A stretch of DNA of 45,180 bases. Origin: Phycisphaerae bacterium (lineage in GTDB: Bacteria; Planctomycetota; Phycisphaerae; Sedimentisphaerales; Anaerohalosphaeraceae). Made by a program: the position numbers and the translations under genes. The stretch's first letter is position 1; each line of letters opens with the position of its first letter. Location: assembly GCA_014859965.1 (NCBI GenBank), contig JACZKQ010000097.1, positions 1 to 45,180 on the forward strand. Reading direction: 5' to 3'. Below the pieces are notes generated by a model. It was not told the origin of the DNA. It was given only the letters and a program-made list of their open reading frames with translations, and did not search any database. This document shows, in pieces, positions 1 to 10,800 of this stretch.

Positions 1-100
1 GATGGGGATTGGTTATTATGATTGTGGTGTATGGGGGGCGGATTGTGGCTTTAGCCCGCTGCGTGCGGGCGCGGAGTGAAACAAACGGGAAGGAATGAAA

Positions 101-1456
101 ATGAAGAACTCGGTCGGTCGCGTGCGTGGGTGGATTGAAACAGGCGGTACTGTCAGCGGGAACGGGTCGGGAGCGGGAGGCGGCGCGAGCGGACGGCATC
201 TTAACCGGCGGGGGTTTTTGAAGCGGGTGGTGCAGGCTGGGGCGCTGCTTGGCGTGCCGTATGTGATTCCGGGCGCGGCGCTCGGCAAGGATGGAGCGGT
301 GGCGGCGAGCGAGCGGATCGTTTTGGGGGGGATCGGGATCGGCAATCGCGGCGGGTACGTGTTGGGGTGTTTTCTTCATGAGCCGGACTTGCAGTGCGTT
401 GCGATCTGCGACGTTCGGGCGGCGCGACGCAAGGCGGTCAAGGAGATGGTCGACGGGCGGTACGGGACGCAGGATTGCGTGACGTACTCGGATATGCGGG
501 AGCTGCTGGCGCGGCAGGACATCGACGCGGTGCTGATCGCGACGGGGCCGAACTGGCATGCGCTGGCGTCGACGCTGGCGGCGAATGCGGGTAAGGACGT
601 TTACTGCGAGAAGCCGTGTACGAAGACGATTGCGGAGAGTCTGACGCTTGCGACGACGTTTCGTCGGACGGGTCGGGTGTTTCAGGCAGGGACGCAGCGG
701 CGGAGCCTGCCGAACTTTGCGTTTGCGGTTTATCTTGCGAATCATGGCAAGCTTGGGAAGCTGCATACGCTGCATGCGCATCCGGGCGGATTAGGGGCGA
801 AGATGAGCGGGTGGCCGGCGAAGGCGGTGGAGCCGGATGCGTCGCAGGTGGACTGGGATATGTATCTTGGGCCGGCGGCGTGGCGGCCGTTCGACGGTCG
901 GCTGGACGGGTTCAACTTCGAGAAGGGCGGCGGGATGGTCGGCGGCGGGTGTCTGGAGTGGGGGTCGCACTGCGTGGATATCTGTCAGTGGGCCAACGAT
1001 TCGGATGCGACGGCGCCGGTGGAGTACGAGCCGAAGGACGGTCAACTGCATGCGCGCTACGCCAACGGGGTGAAGCTGATCATGCGGAACGACGGGTGGC
1101 TCGGGCTGGGATCGTGCCCGGTGCGGTTCGAGGGCGAGACGGGCTGGGTGGAGACGGGCGACGACGGGGAGATTGCGGCGAGCGATGCGTCGCTGCTTGT
1201 GGGCAGGGGCAAGAAGATCGGCGGGTATCCGGCGGACTTCCACGTTCGGGATTTTCTGGACTGTGTGAAGACGCGCGGGCAGACGCGGACCAATGCGGAC
1301 ATCGCGTGTTATGCACACATTGCGTGCCATGCGGCGAACGTTGCTTTGTATCTGAATCGCAAGGTGGTGTTCGATCCGGTGAAGAACGAGTTTATAGGGG
1401 ATGAGGCGGCCAATCGGCTTCGTTCGGAGGCGCTGCGGGAACCGTGGCGGCTTTAA
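101..1456 (+). CDS. Tat-exported Gfo/Idh/MocA family oxidoreductase
   Basis: The protein (451 aa) is an NAD(P)-dependent oxidoreductase-like protein of the Gfo/Idh/MocA family. A twin-arginine signal is visible at residues 36-41 (RRGFLK) followed by a hydrophobic stretch, so export by the Tat pathway is expected. After it come a Rossmann start (GGIGIGNRGG) and the family lysine motif YCEKP. The start is placed at ATG 101 because GGGAAGGA lies 6 nt before it; ATG 95 abuts the same ribosome site with no spacing. Planctomycetes carry many exported copies whose substrates are usually unknown sugars or sugar acids. The substrate cannot be read from the sequence. The HEAT-repeat gene follows 45 nt later on the same strand and may be cotranscribed. 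Confidence 0.9.
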   Translation: MKNSVGRVRGWIETGGTVSGNGSGAGGGASGRHLNRRGFLKRVVQAGALLGVPYVIPGAALGKDGAVAASERIVLGGIGIGNRGGYVLGCFLHEPDLQCVAICDVRAARRKAVKEMVDGRYGTQDCVTYSDMRELLARQDIDAVLIATGPNWHALASTLAANAGKDVYCEKPCTKTIAESLTLATTFRRTGRVFQAGTQRRSLPNFAFAVYLANHGKLGKLHTLHAHPGGLGAKMSGWPAKAVEPDASQVDWDMYLGPAAWRPFDGRLDGFNFEKGGGMVGGGCLEWGSHCVDICQWANDSDATAPVEYEPKDGQLHARYANGVKLIMRNDGWLGLGSCPVRFEGETGWVETGDDGEIAASDASLLVGRGKKIGGYPADFHVRDFLDCVKTRGQTRTNADIACYAHIACHAANVALYLNRKVVFDPVKNEFIGDEAANRLRSEALREPWRL

Positions 1457-1501
1457 GATCGGCGTTTTGAAAAGACGTAGGGCATTACAAGGAATATGAG
1501 C

Positions 1502-3466
1502 ATGAACAGACTCAATCGTTTTTCATTGTGCGTTGTTTTGGCGGTGTGGGCGGCTTGCGGTGCGGCTTTTGGGCAGGGGGCGGCCGATCAGCCGGGCGGT
1601 GAGAGAGAGCAGAAGCTGATTGCGGTGCTGAAGTCGGATGCGGCGGGCGCGGAGAAGGCGATCGCGTGTAAGGAGCTGGCGATTTACGGTACGAAGGATG
1701 CGGTTGCGAGCCTTGCGCCGCTGCTGTCGGATGAGCATCTTGCGTCGTGGGCCCGGATTGCCCTGGAGGCGATTCCGGACGGGGCGTGCGATGCGGTGCT
1801 GCGTGAGGCGGCGGGGCGTTTGCAGGGCCGGCTTTCGATCGGGGCGATTAACTCGCTTGGGGTTCGGCGGGATGCGGGGGCGGTGAGCGTTCTGGCGGCA
1901 AAACTGAAGGCTTCGGACGCGGATGTGGTCGATGCGGCAGCGGCGGCGCTGGGGCGGATCGGGAGCAAGCAGGCGGGGGAGGTGCTGTCGCAGGCGCTGG
2001 CGCGTGCGGGCTCGCGGGATCGGGCGGCCGTTGCGCATGGGTGTGTTCTGTGTGCGGAGCGGTATCTTGAGGCCGGGAAGTCCGGCGAGGCGATGGCGCT
2101 GTATGACGCGGTTCGCGGGGCGGATGTGCCGGGGCAGACGATCCTTGAGGCGACGCGCGGTGCGATACTTTCTCGCGGGAGCGCGGGCGTTGGGCTTCTG
2201 ACTTCTCTTTTGGAATCGGATGACCGGGGCCGACTTGGGATCGGGCTGCGGACGGCGCGAGAGCTTGCGGGGCAGGACGTGACGGAGGCGCTGGCCGCGG
2301 AATTGGGGCGGTTGAGTCCGGAGCGGCAGCGGCTGCTGTTTTTGGCGATTGCGGATCGCAGGGATGCGGCGGTGCTGCCGACGATCGTGAAGTCGGCGGC
2401 GCCTGGAAAACCTGCGGGACTGCGGATGACGGCCGTGAGCGTCCTGGAAAACCTGGGCGATGTGTCATGCGTGCCGGTGCTGCTGCAGGCGGCGGCGGAT
2501 GAGGATGCGGCGCTGTCGGCGCGGGCGATGGTGTCGTTGTCGCGGCTGTCGGGCGATGAGGTGGATGGGGTGCTGTTGGCTCGTTTGCCGCAGGCGACGG
2601 GAAGGACGCGGCAGGCGCTGCTTGACCTTGCGGGCGAGCGGCACATTGCGGGGGCGCTTGGAGCGGTTTTGCAGAGTACGAAAGACGCGGATGCGGGCGT
2701 GCGTGCGGCGGCGGTGAAGGCGGTCGGGGAACTCGGCGGGGCGGCGGAGGCCGGTGCGCTCGTGGAACTGCTGATGCGGGCGCAGAACGCCGAGGAGCGG
2801 GGCGGTATCGAGCGGGCGCTTCGCAGTGTGAGCGGTCGGTCGCGGGCGGCGTGCACAGAACACGTGCTGCCTCTAATGAAGAGCACAGACGGCGGCGTTC
2901 GGGTTATCGGATTGCGTGTTCTTGCGATCGCGGGCGGGGCCGAGGCGCTTGGTGCGGTGGTTTCGGCGACGCAGGACAAGGACGAGGCCGTTCAGGACGA
3001 GGCGGTTCGGACATTGTCGACGTGGCCGAACAGTTGGCCGAACGATGCGGGCGTGGCGGGGCCACTGTTGGAACTGGCCAAGTCGGGCAAGAAGGAGTCG
3101 CACCAGGTGCTGGGCAAGCGCGGCTATCTGCAATATGTGCGGGCGGCCGGAGGGCTCGGGAATGCGGAGAAGCTGTCGTGTGTGGTCGAACTGCTGCCTT
3201 TGATCAATCGTGCGGAGGAGAGGCGGTTAGCGGTTGCCGTGCTGGGGCAGATTCCGACGGCGGGTTCGGTGGAGATGCTGACGAAGCTGGCCGAGGATTC
3301 GGCGGTTGCCGAGGAATCGCTGCTCGCCATGGCGAACCTGGGCGGGGCGGATATCGAGGGCGTGTCGGCTGCGCAGCGGCGGCAGATGCTTCAGACGGTG
3401 ATTGAGAAATCCGGGAACGAGGCGACGAAAAAGAGGGCCGGCGAGGCGCTGAAGAAGATTCGTTAG
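1502..3466 (+). CDS. Exported HEAT-repeat protein
   Basis: A 654-residue protein with an N-terminal signal peptide (hydrophobic stretch ending near CGAAFGQ), followed over almost its whole length by helical repeats of about 30 residues of the HEAT/PBS-lyase type. Recurrent patterns are D-x-x-V-x-x-A-A-x-A-L-G-x-I/L-G and V-x-x-A-A-V-K-A-V-G-E-L-G. Such repeats form a curved solenoid that binds other proteins; no catalytic motif is seen. The start at ATG 1502 gives 8 nt from AAGGA; ATG 1496 would leave only 2 nt. It follows the Tat oxidoreductase closely, so a shared transcript ending at the terminator near 3513 is likely. The reading is very G-rich at third positions. Confidence 0.85.
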   Translation: MNRLNRFSLCVVLAVWAACGAAFGQGAADQPGGEREQKLIAVLKSDAAGAEKAIACKELAIYGTKDAVASLAPLLSDEHLASWARIALEAIPDGACDAVLREAAGRLQGRLSIGAINSLGVRRDAGAVSVLAAKLKASDADVVDAAAAALGRIGSKQAGEVLSQALARAGSRDRAAVAHGCVLCAERYLEAGKSGEAMALYDAVRGADVPGQTILEATRGAILSRGSAGVGLLTSLLESDDRGRLGIGLRTARELAGQDVTEALAAELGRLSPERQRLLFLAIADRRDAAVLPTIVKSAAPGKPAGLRMTAVSVLENLGDVSCVPVLLQAAADEDAALSARAMVSLSRLSGDEVDGVLLARLPQATGRTRQALLDLAGERHIAGALGAVLQSTKDADAGVRAAAVKAVGELGGAAEAGALVELLMRAQNAEERGGIERALRSVSGRSRAACTEHVLPLMKSTDGGVRVIGLRVLAIAGGAEALGAVVSATQDKDEAVQDEAVRTLSTWPNSWPNDAGVAGPLLELAKSGKKESHQVLGKRGYLQYVRAAGGLGNAEKLSCVVELLPLINRAEERRLAVAVLGQIPTAGSVEMLTKLAEDSAVAEESLLAMANLGGADIEGVSAAQRRQMLQTVIEKSGNEATKKRAGEALKKIR

Positions 3467-3512
3467 GCCGCAGTATTTCGGGCCGGCAATAAACCTGCTT
3501 TACAGGGTGTGA

Positions 3513-3537
3513 GGGCGACCGCAAGGGTCGCCCTTTT
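3513..3537 (+). terminator. Rho-independent terminator after the HEAT-repeat gene
   Basis: GGGCGACC, a GCAAG loop, and GGTCGCCC form an 8-bp perfect stem followed by TTTT. It lies 46 nt after the TAG stop of the HEAT-repeat gene and should end the transcript of the first two genes. Confidence 0.85.
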
Positions 3538-3634
3538 AAATTCCGATGGCGCGGGCTGTTTGTCCGCGCCGTGCAGTTCTCATATGGCGTCGGGGCTCGT
3601 GTTTTGGCGGCGAGTTGCGTTGGAGGATACGCGG

Positions 3635-3731
3635 GCGGCTGTGTGTAACCGCGGAGCCGCGATGATGGGGAAAGGGACAGGCTGTTAATGGAGACATGAA
3701 ATGTCTATTTCTAATGAGTCCCGGTCCGAGG
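3635..3731 (+). repeat. Direct repeat copy 1, 5' region of the orphan lipoprotein gene
   Basis: This stretch (GGCTGTGTG, AACCGCGGAGCC, ATGATGG, AATGGAGACA, GAGTCC, GTCCG in order) recurs with point changes and small gaps at 4741-4832. It covers the upstream region and the first codons of the gene starting at 3701. The copy downstream has lost the coding frame. The pattern suggests a former tandem duplication of this gene, of which the second copy kept only its 5' end. Confidence 0.7.
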
Positions 3732-4723
3732 TGAGTAAATATATCGCGGTTGCGGTGAACGTAGTGGGCTGGACGTGCTTGTGGGTTGGCGGAGGATGCG
3801 CCAATAGGGAAGCTATACCGAGATCGAGCCATAATCAGATTCTTGCATATTTGATGGAGGGCTACGACGAAAGTTGTCCTGGAATTTACTATGACAGGGA
3901 CGTGCAGGCAGGACCGGAGTCTTCGCGACTTGCCTTGCTGCTGGATTGTCTCGGTGGGTACGATTATTATTCCGGCGGCGTTTCGATCAAGGCTGGAGGT
4001 GCAGAACTCTGGTTCCTGCGCTCGCTGAAATATCATTATGGAGAGAGCAAGGAGTATTTAGCCGTTGGCGGCCAAGGGCCTTGCGAGCCTTTGAGATTTC
4101 CATCCGCGGCGGTGACAAAGGGCAGAAGACAATTCGGCTCGTGGGGAGAGGACGATGTGCTGCAATTCGATAGCGGTACAAGTATTCCGGGTGGTAAGTG
4201 GGGTATCTGTGTTGACGACAGTCTGTCATTCTTTTGTAGAGCTTATGAAAGGCATGACCCTGCAAGGATGGCCGTCGATCCTGCCTACATCTATCTTTAC
4301 TCGACGGATGATCCCAATATTCCTTTATATGCAACAAGACTTGCTCGCCTTCCTGACATGATGCTGAAGATCGGATCTGATCTGTACATCGTTGCCAAAG
4401 ACAACGAGCATCCGTCCGGCTTGCATATGGAGATTTGCGCCGTGGAGAACGGTAAGCCAGCTTATCGCCGGGAGGTAAAGATAGCATGTCCGAGACTGTT
4501 GTTTGCGGAGCGTCTTGAATTCGGTGACTTCGACCCGTTTCAAGGTCGCCTGCTGGTAAGTGTTCATAAGAGCTGGCCATATAAGAGCGAGGCTTTTCTT
4601 TATAACATCGAGCACGCCACACTGACGAAGTTGAGAACGCGAAAGGATGGTTATCCTCTGGGGTTTCTCAACCCCGCAGTCCTTGAAAACGCGGTGCGAT
4701 GCATCCATGTGAAGGACAGGTGA
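3701..4723 (+). CDS. Hypothetical lipoprotein-like protein
   Basis: A 340-residue protein that I do not recognise. The N terminus has a short hydrophobic segment (VAVNVVGWTCLWVGGGC) that could end in a lipobox-like GGGC, which would anchor it to a membrane; the spacing is not perfect. The rest is mixed, rich in Tyr and Asp, with no catalytic motif that I can name. The ribosome site is GGAG, 9 nt before ATG 3701. It has lower GC and less biased codon use than the genes to its left, which hints at different origin. It is flanked by a degenerate direct repeat (3635-3731 and 4741-4832), so it may be the surviving member of a tandem pair. Confidence 0.65.
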   Translation: MSISNESRSEVSKYIAVAVNVVGWTCLWVGGGCANREAIPRSSHNQILAYLMEGYDESCPGIYYDRDVQAGPESSRLALLLDCLGGYDYYSGGVSIKAGGAELWFLRSLKYHYGESKEYLAVGGQGPCEPLRFPSAAVTKGRRQFGSWGEDDVLQFDSGTSIPGGKWGICVDDSLSFFCRAYERHDPARMAVDPAYIYLYSTDDPNIPLYATRLARLPDMMLKIGSDLYIVAKDNEHPSGLHMEICAVENGKPAYRREVKIACPRLLFAERLEFGDFDPFQGRLLVSVHKSWPYKSEAFLYNIEHATLTKLRTRKDGYPLGFLNPAVLENAVRCIHVKDR

Positions 4724-4740
4724 GTTACTCGAAGGCTTAC

Positions 4741-4832
4741 GGCCGGCTGTGTGCAACCGCGGAGCCTCCATGATGGAGAGAAGCGGGCAATGGAGACACA
4801 AAACATCTATACCTGACGAGTCCTAGTCCGTT
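4741..4832 (+). repeat. Direct repeat copy 2, decayed 5' remnant
   Basis: Degenerate copy of 3635-3731 lying just after the stop of the orphan lipoprotein gene. The frame that would match the gene start has an early stop (ATACCTGACGAG where the intact copy has TTTCTAATGAG). No coding body follows before the convergent giant gene begins at 4879. Confidence 0.65.
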
Positions 4833-4869
4833 CAGTTATGCACGTGCAGCCTTGTTCTCACCAGATCCA

Positions 4870-4887
4870 AACAGGTTGTCACCTGTT
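4870..4887 (-). terminator. Hairpin across the stop codon of the LTD/CotH gene
   Basis: AACAGGT, a 4-nt loop, and ACCTGTT make a 7-bp perfect stem that overlaps the TGA stop of the minus-strand giant gene. There is no clear T run, so termination is only possible, not certain. Confidence 0.4.
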
Positions 4888-7800
4888 GGTCCAGAGCCAG
4901 TGTTCAAGCAGGATGACCATGTCCGACCAGTCGATCACAGCGGAGTCGGGCCCGTTGAGATTTAGTTCAGGGTTCCAGCGGGGATCGGAAGCCTCCATCA
5001 TCCAGCATTCGGCCATGTATGCCCAATCCGCCAGGTCGACGGCGCCGTTAGCGTCAAAATCGTAAGGCAGTGTTCCCGGTTTCGGAGAGGCTGTCGACCA
5101 TGCGGCGGGGTCGCTTCCGTGTCTGTCCACTCCGGTCCGCCATAGTGCCCGGCCCGTTCCGGCGGCCCCGGCATCCCAGGGGGACTTACTGAAGTAAATG
5201 ACTTCGTCGACGATGGCCCATGAGTTGGACTGTCCTTCAGCATCCGCCGCTTCGGGTCTTTCCAGTGCAACACGGTTGCCGACGTCGGACAATTTGCCGC
5301 TATAGGGTCCAACGATCTGCGCCGGCTGATCTCCATAGCAACTCTTGAAGGCAGCGAGGCCGGCTTCGTCGGGCACAAACGGCACAATGATCAAGTGCCC
5401 CAGCGGGCCAATTATGGCGTTTGGTGAGAATACGTAATCGACTCCGCCGTCGAGGCGCCAGCCGGTGCTTGTTTCCGTATCCCAGAGACGGATTGGCTGG
5501 GCCGTCGGATTGTACAGTTCGATGTATTCGAACGCTCCATCGGGAGGATAGTACATCAGCTCGCTGATGACGATATGGTCGAGCGGGGTGTTATTGGAGG
5601 CGTTCCTGGAAGGGGGCATATTGTGCCAGTAGTCACCGCCGTCAGGGTAACGGCCGAGAGACGCATTGCTGGGCTGGGCTTTGAATCGTATGCAGTCGAC
5701 GACCCGATCGTAAGGTGCGCCCGGCAGGCAGGACAGGTAGATTTGCTCGCCGGCCTTGTTGAGGCCGAAACCCTGCGTGATGGGATTGTGGAATCCGGTC
5801 ACTTCGTCGTAAGAAATCCGCCCGCCCGCGGCTATCCGGGTTTCCGGAATCGCCCACTTTTTCAGGTCGTCGGCATTATCACTCAGGAACCAGTGATTGC
5901 CGGTCAACACGACCTCCGACATCGTCGGGTTGTACAATTCAATCCAGTCGTTGGAATCGTATTGCGGCAGCGCCGGATTGTTGTAGTCGGTGTGAACCAT
6001 GATTTCGTTGAGGACAACAGACTGCGGGCGGTCGGGGTCCTTGGCGCCGGGCGAGCCGTGTATGTACGTGCTCTGACGCCAGTTGCCGCCGTATTCGAGC
6101 AATCCGGTTTCCTTGGAGGCGATCACCCAATCGACAGGCACGATCGAGTGCCCCGCGCCGTCTCCGGCCAGCGGCCAGCCGCGGCTGTCTTTGTACTCGA
6201 ATGACAGGATTTCGGCGTCCCATGCGTCCTTGAAGGTCAACCTTTCACCGCTGTTGGAGAAGTTGCCCGAGTACTGGCCGGCGATGTGCATGGCCGAGGT
6301 GTTATAACGCAAAGCGAACGCCGCCGGATTATTCAGAATAAGCACATAGTCGTCCGGGGCGAGAGACGTAACGGGGCTGTTGGCGAAGTCAAACAATACC
6401 ACCGCGTCCTGAACCATTTTGACGCTGCGAAGGTCCAGCGCCTTGGGACCGCTGTTGTACAATTCGATGAACTCGTAGTCCGTGCCGCCGATCGGATTAT
6501 ACATGACCTCCGTTACTTTTAAATAGTCCCGCAGCGGACGTTCGGCGACGGTGCTGGTGATTGTAATCGTCCGACTGGACGTCATGTTACCCTGGAAGTT
6601 GTACGCCTCAAACACCAGATCATTTGCACCCGGTTCGAGGGGCACGGCCGTGCTCCAGTAGAAGACCTTGCTGGCGCCGGAGCCTGTGCTCGTCCAGGAG
6701 AGTTCAAGAGGCTGCCGGAGGCCCTGGAGGTACACATGTTTTACGTTGATCCAGGCTTTGCCGCTAACGACCGCCTGAGAATCGGCGACGATGGGGTTGT
6801 ATCCCGTGATCTCGAACGGATACGCCGGGGCGACCCGGCCGGCGATTTCGTTAGTAAGATAACTGTTGCGCTGCCCTATGAACGACAGGTGACTTGCGAA
6901 CGGCTGGAAAGGCAGCAGTTGGCCCATTTGATCCGTCCAGCGTTTCATGTACGCCGTATTGTAGGACGTAATGAGGACGTTACGTACGTGTCCGTAGTAG
7001 AGGCGTTCATAGCCGGGCGAGGCGATGATTCGTGAAAGGTCGCTGTTGGCGATAAGGGGACGCGTCGCCGAGTAGAAGGCATCCAGGTCGTGGGGAAAGT
7101 AAAGCGTCCTGCCGTCGGACGGCCGTACGTACAATTGCATGTTATGCTGTGAATTGTCGCCGCCGTAGTTGTCGCCGGCGCCGCAGGCGACCGCTACGGC
7201 AAAGGCCCCGAGCCATTGATCCACGTCGATCATTTCAGCGACGTGTTCATTGAAATACGCCCCGGTTGTTCCGAAGTTTCTGGCAAAATCCATCAATCCC
7301 TGATACTCATCTTCGGCGCGGTTGTTCTTCTTGAGAAACTGCCAGCGATAGCTCTCTTTATCGGCTCCGTAGTCGCGGATGGTCTTGCCGGTCACTCCGT
7401 CCGGCTGCGGTAATTTGTAATCCTGGGGATCGCCCGAGCGCGTGGTCTGGGGATAATAGATGTACTCGTATTCATAGACCTGGCCGTCGCTGCCGTTTTC
7501 AAACTGATCGTCGAGGAACACCGAATTGAATCGCGCCAATTGGAGCTCGGCGGAGCCGGTGTGCCCGATGGCCGGCGCGATCACCTTGACGAGATCGGTG
7601 TACTTGGTGAGCTGACATGACCCGGCGCGATTCATCGCAATGTGAATCAGCATCTCCCGCTGGCCCGGCGAAGTTCCTTCGGACCGATCGAGGGCGACGG
7701 TCGCATGGACCCCGCCGAACAAATGGTCGGCCGGGAAGCTGACATTGAAGCCGACGTTTCCCGCTTCATGGCGGTGCCGCTGGCTGCTCTTCAGGCGTAC

Positions 7801-10800
7801 GCCGGCATCGTAAAAAATCTCGCTTTCGTTATAGATCACGGTCGCTCCGACGCGGTCGTCGCTCATGAGGTTTATGTTCGTATGCATCCAGTTGTAATCG
7901 TCGGAAAGCATGATGATGCGGAAGTTGTTGAGGCCGTTGTCGGCTGCGAGGTTGTCGTTCACTTTATACAAAGCGCGGGCGTCGGGACCTTGCGGCGGGA
8001 ACATGGAAGGGGTTCCTAACCCGTCGACCGCTTCCGCGTAGAACTGCACCACGGTCGAGGTGCTCATGGCCGGTATCACGGCACGGTAGCGGCCGTCCGG
8101 GCCCGCATTCATCGGCTGACTGTTCCAGCTTTGACCGTCGGGGCGCCAGAACAGTCTCACATCGGAAACGCCGTCCGGATCTTCGGCCGCCACCGATACG
8201 GTTACCGGTTCGCTTGCATACGGTACGGGCGGATAATGGGCAAGGTCTGAAAATGTCGGGCCTATGTTGGACTCGTAACGGCTGTTCTGCCGGCCGGGCG
8301 TGCCGTTGGCTTCGGGCTTTTCAATCAGCACTGTCTTGGCGACGCGATTAAAATAGAGCCGGCTGTTCAGTTGATTGGAGCCAGCGATCCACTTGGCCTT
8401 GAAGGAGATTTCGTACTGCCTGCCATTGACGATAGTGCGCCCGCCGGCGAGCGTTGTTTCGGCATGATTGTGCAGATGACCCGCCGTGCCCGTGGCGATG
8501 AACCGGAGCACCTTGTTTGCGGCATTGTCGGGGTCGCTGATCACTTCGCTGCGGCCATGATTGCCGAGCATTCTCCACGCGGCGGCGGCGCCCGATTCAA
8601 ACGTTCCGTTCTGAATGAGTTGAACGCGTGAACCGTCGGGGTCCTCTATGACGCTTATGTCGTCGAGCAGAACTTCTCCCGCATCGAGAAGGCCGAGGAT
8701 GAACTCCTGCCACTGGCCGTCGGGGCCGACCGCACTGGCCGCGGCTGCGGCTCGATAAGTATACGTGTTCCACGATGTCCGGCTGCTTTCATCGCTTGCC
8801 CGCCAGGCCATAGCCTTTGAATTGTCCGCGTTCGGGTTGCGGAGTTCCAGACTGGCATTGCAGCCGTCGGCATAAGCGGGCCAGGGGTCGCCGTCATAGT
8901 ATCGCACTTCGTCGGCGGTGTTCTTTTTATTGTCCACGAGGACTATTCGTTCCGTTGCATTGGACAGTTTGCCGTCGAACGCTCCGACGATGCGAATGTC
9001 CGGGTATTTGGCGGCCAGCGCCGCTGCATCCCTGGCGATTACGATATATTCACCCGCGCCGATCGTGGTGCCCGACGCAAACTTATAATCCACTGCGTCT
9101 TCGAGTTTCCATCCGGACAGATCAATGGGAATGTCGCCCTTGTTGAAAAGCTCAATCCATTCCTCGGGAGATTCTCCGTCTTCGATCTGCGGAGCGATTT
9201 GCTGCTTCAACTCCAACTCCGGCAGGATGATCATATCCGAACTGGTGATTCCAAAATTAAACCCGTGTAGCGCGAGAATGTTTTGTCCTTCGACGAGGAC
9301 GCCTTTATGTCCGGTGATATCGAAATGTTCAAAACTGGTTGCTTCATGGCTGTTGACTGCGCCCGCATCCCATCGGACCACGGCCGGCACGTGTGCGCTG
9401 CGGGCCACTTCAACGCCGTTGATATAGGCGATAAACGCATCATCATAGAACATTTTAAGGGCAAGTTCGTCGATGCCGTCGAGGCTTGAAACGGTGAAGG
9501 GGATCCGCACGTAGACGCTTCTGTTCTTATTGTACATGGCGTTGTGTACGTTTGTGCCGATCCAGGGGCCGTAGTCGTTGCTCGCATCCCTGTCGTAGCC
9601 GATACCGGTTACGGACCCGACGCCGCTGCTCCAGGAGGCATCGTTGAACGGCTCGTTTCCACCCGTCCATGTCGATCCATAGGAATCGTTTGTCGGCACC
9701 CACGTCGCCGCCGCGGCGCCCGCCTCAACAATCAGGCTCGTCTGGTATTGTGCCGGGCGGCCCTGAACGTAACCGTGATTGTACATTATTTCGTTTATGA
9801 CGACGGCGTCATTAAAAGCAAAGCTGTTTGCCGCGCCGGGGGTAAGGACATCGGGATACTGCCATTTACCCGTGGCCGCCGGAAAGCGTGCGCGATCAGA
9901 ATTCTTTACGACGGCCGCATCCAGCACGGCGGTCCTGTCTGACGAATACAAAAACAATCTGTCCTCGTCGGCAGGGCGAAAGCCCAGCGTCGCGCCATCA
10001 AGGACGAGGTAGTCGCCGGGATTGAGCGAGCCTGCGGGAAACGTATATTCTCCGGCTGTCGAGCCGGCGCATACTAACGCGCAATCCGTCAGGTCGATGA
10101 GTGTCTCGCCGTAGTTTACCAATTCCAGCCAGAAAACGGCGTGGTTGGCACGGGTAATCTCATTGAACGCCACCTTGATCGGCTCAACAGAAGGACCTGA
10201 ACTTTCCGTGGCGTTCACGATGGCGGCAAAGAGGACATCGTTGTTCTGGGCGGATTGATGCACTTCGACAGCCAGCACGTTATTGCCGGCCATCATATTC
10301 GTCACCGGTATCGAAGTGAAACCGCTCATCTGGGGTTCGGCAACGTCGCTCAAAGCCGGGGTTAGATAATTGATTGAGTTTTCCGGCATGTTATAGCGAT
10401 GGATCTGCGCACCGTTGAGATAGAACGCCGCGCCGTCATCCACAAGATGATTCAATTCAAGGGCAATCCACGCCTGCGGGTTGCCGTCATAGACAAACGT
10501 TTTTCTGAAATAGTGTGTTACGGGCCCCTGGTTCACTTGCGTATTGCCGAGGACAGGTATTGCGGCGCCTGCGATGTCAATGCGAAGACCCATCGGATTG
10601 GCGGCGACTTCCCAGTTTTGGAATATGAAATCAATCTGGTTGACCCCCGAAACAAAACCGCTGCTGATTGTAAACGGTCCCTTCAACGCGTCGTGGCCGA
10701 TGGAGGTAATGCCGGTGCTGACACCATTTATGCTGACACCGAGGAGTTCATTGTCCACAGCGACCCGGAAATTCAAGGCGGCGGTCTCGGCGACCCAGCC

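Noticed and set aside
4721-4815. In-frame extension of the 3701 gene past its TGA (31 codons)
   Set aside because: The extension is made of the decayed repeat, has no hairpin at the right place and no Cys.
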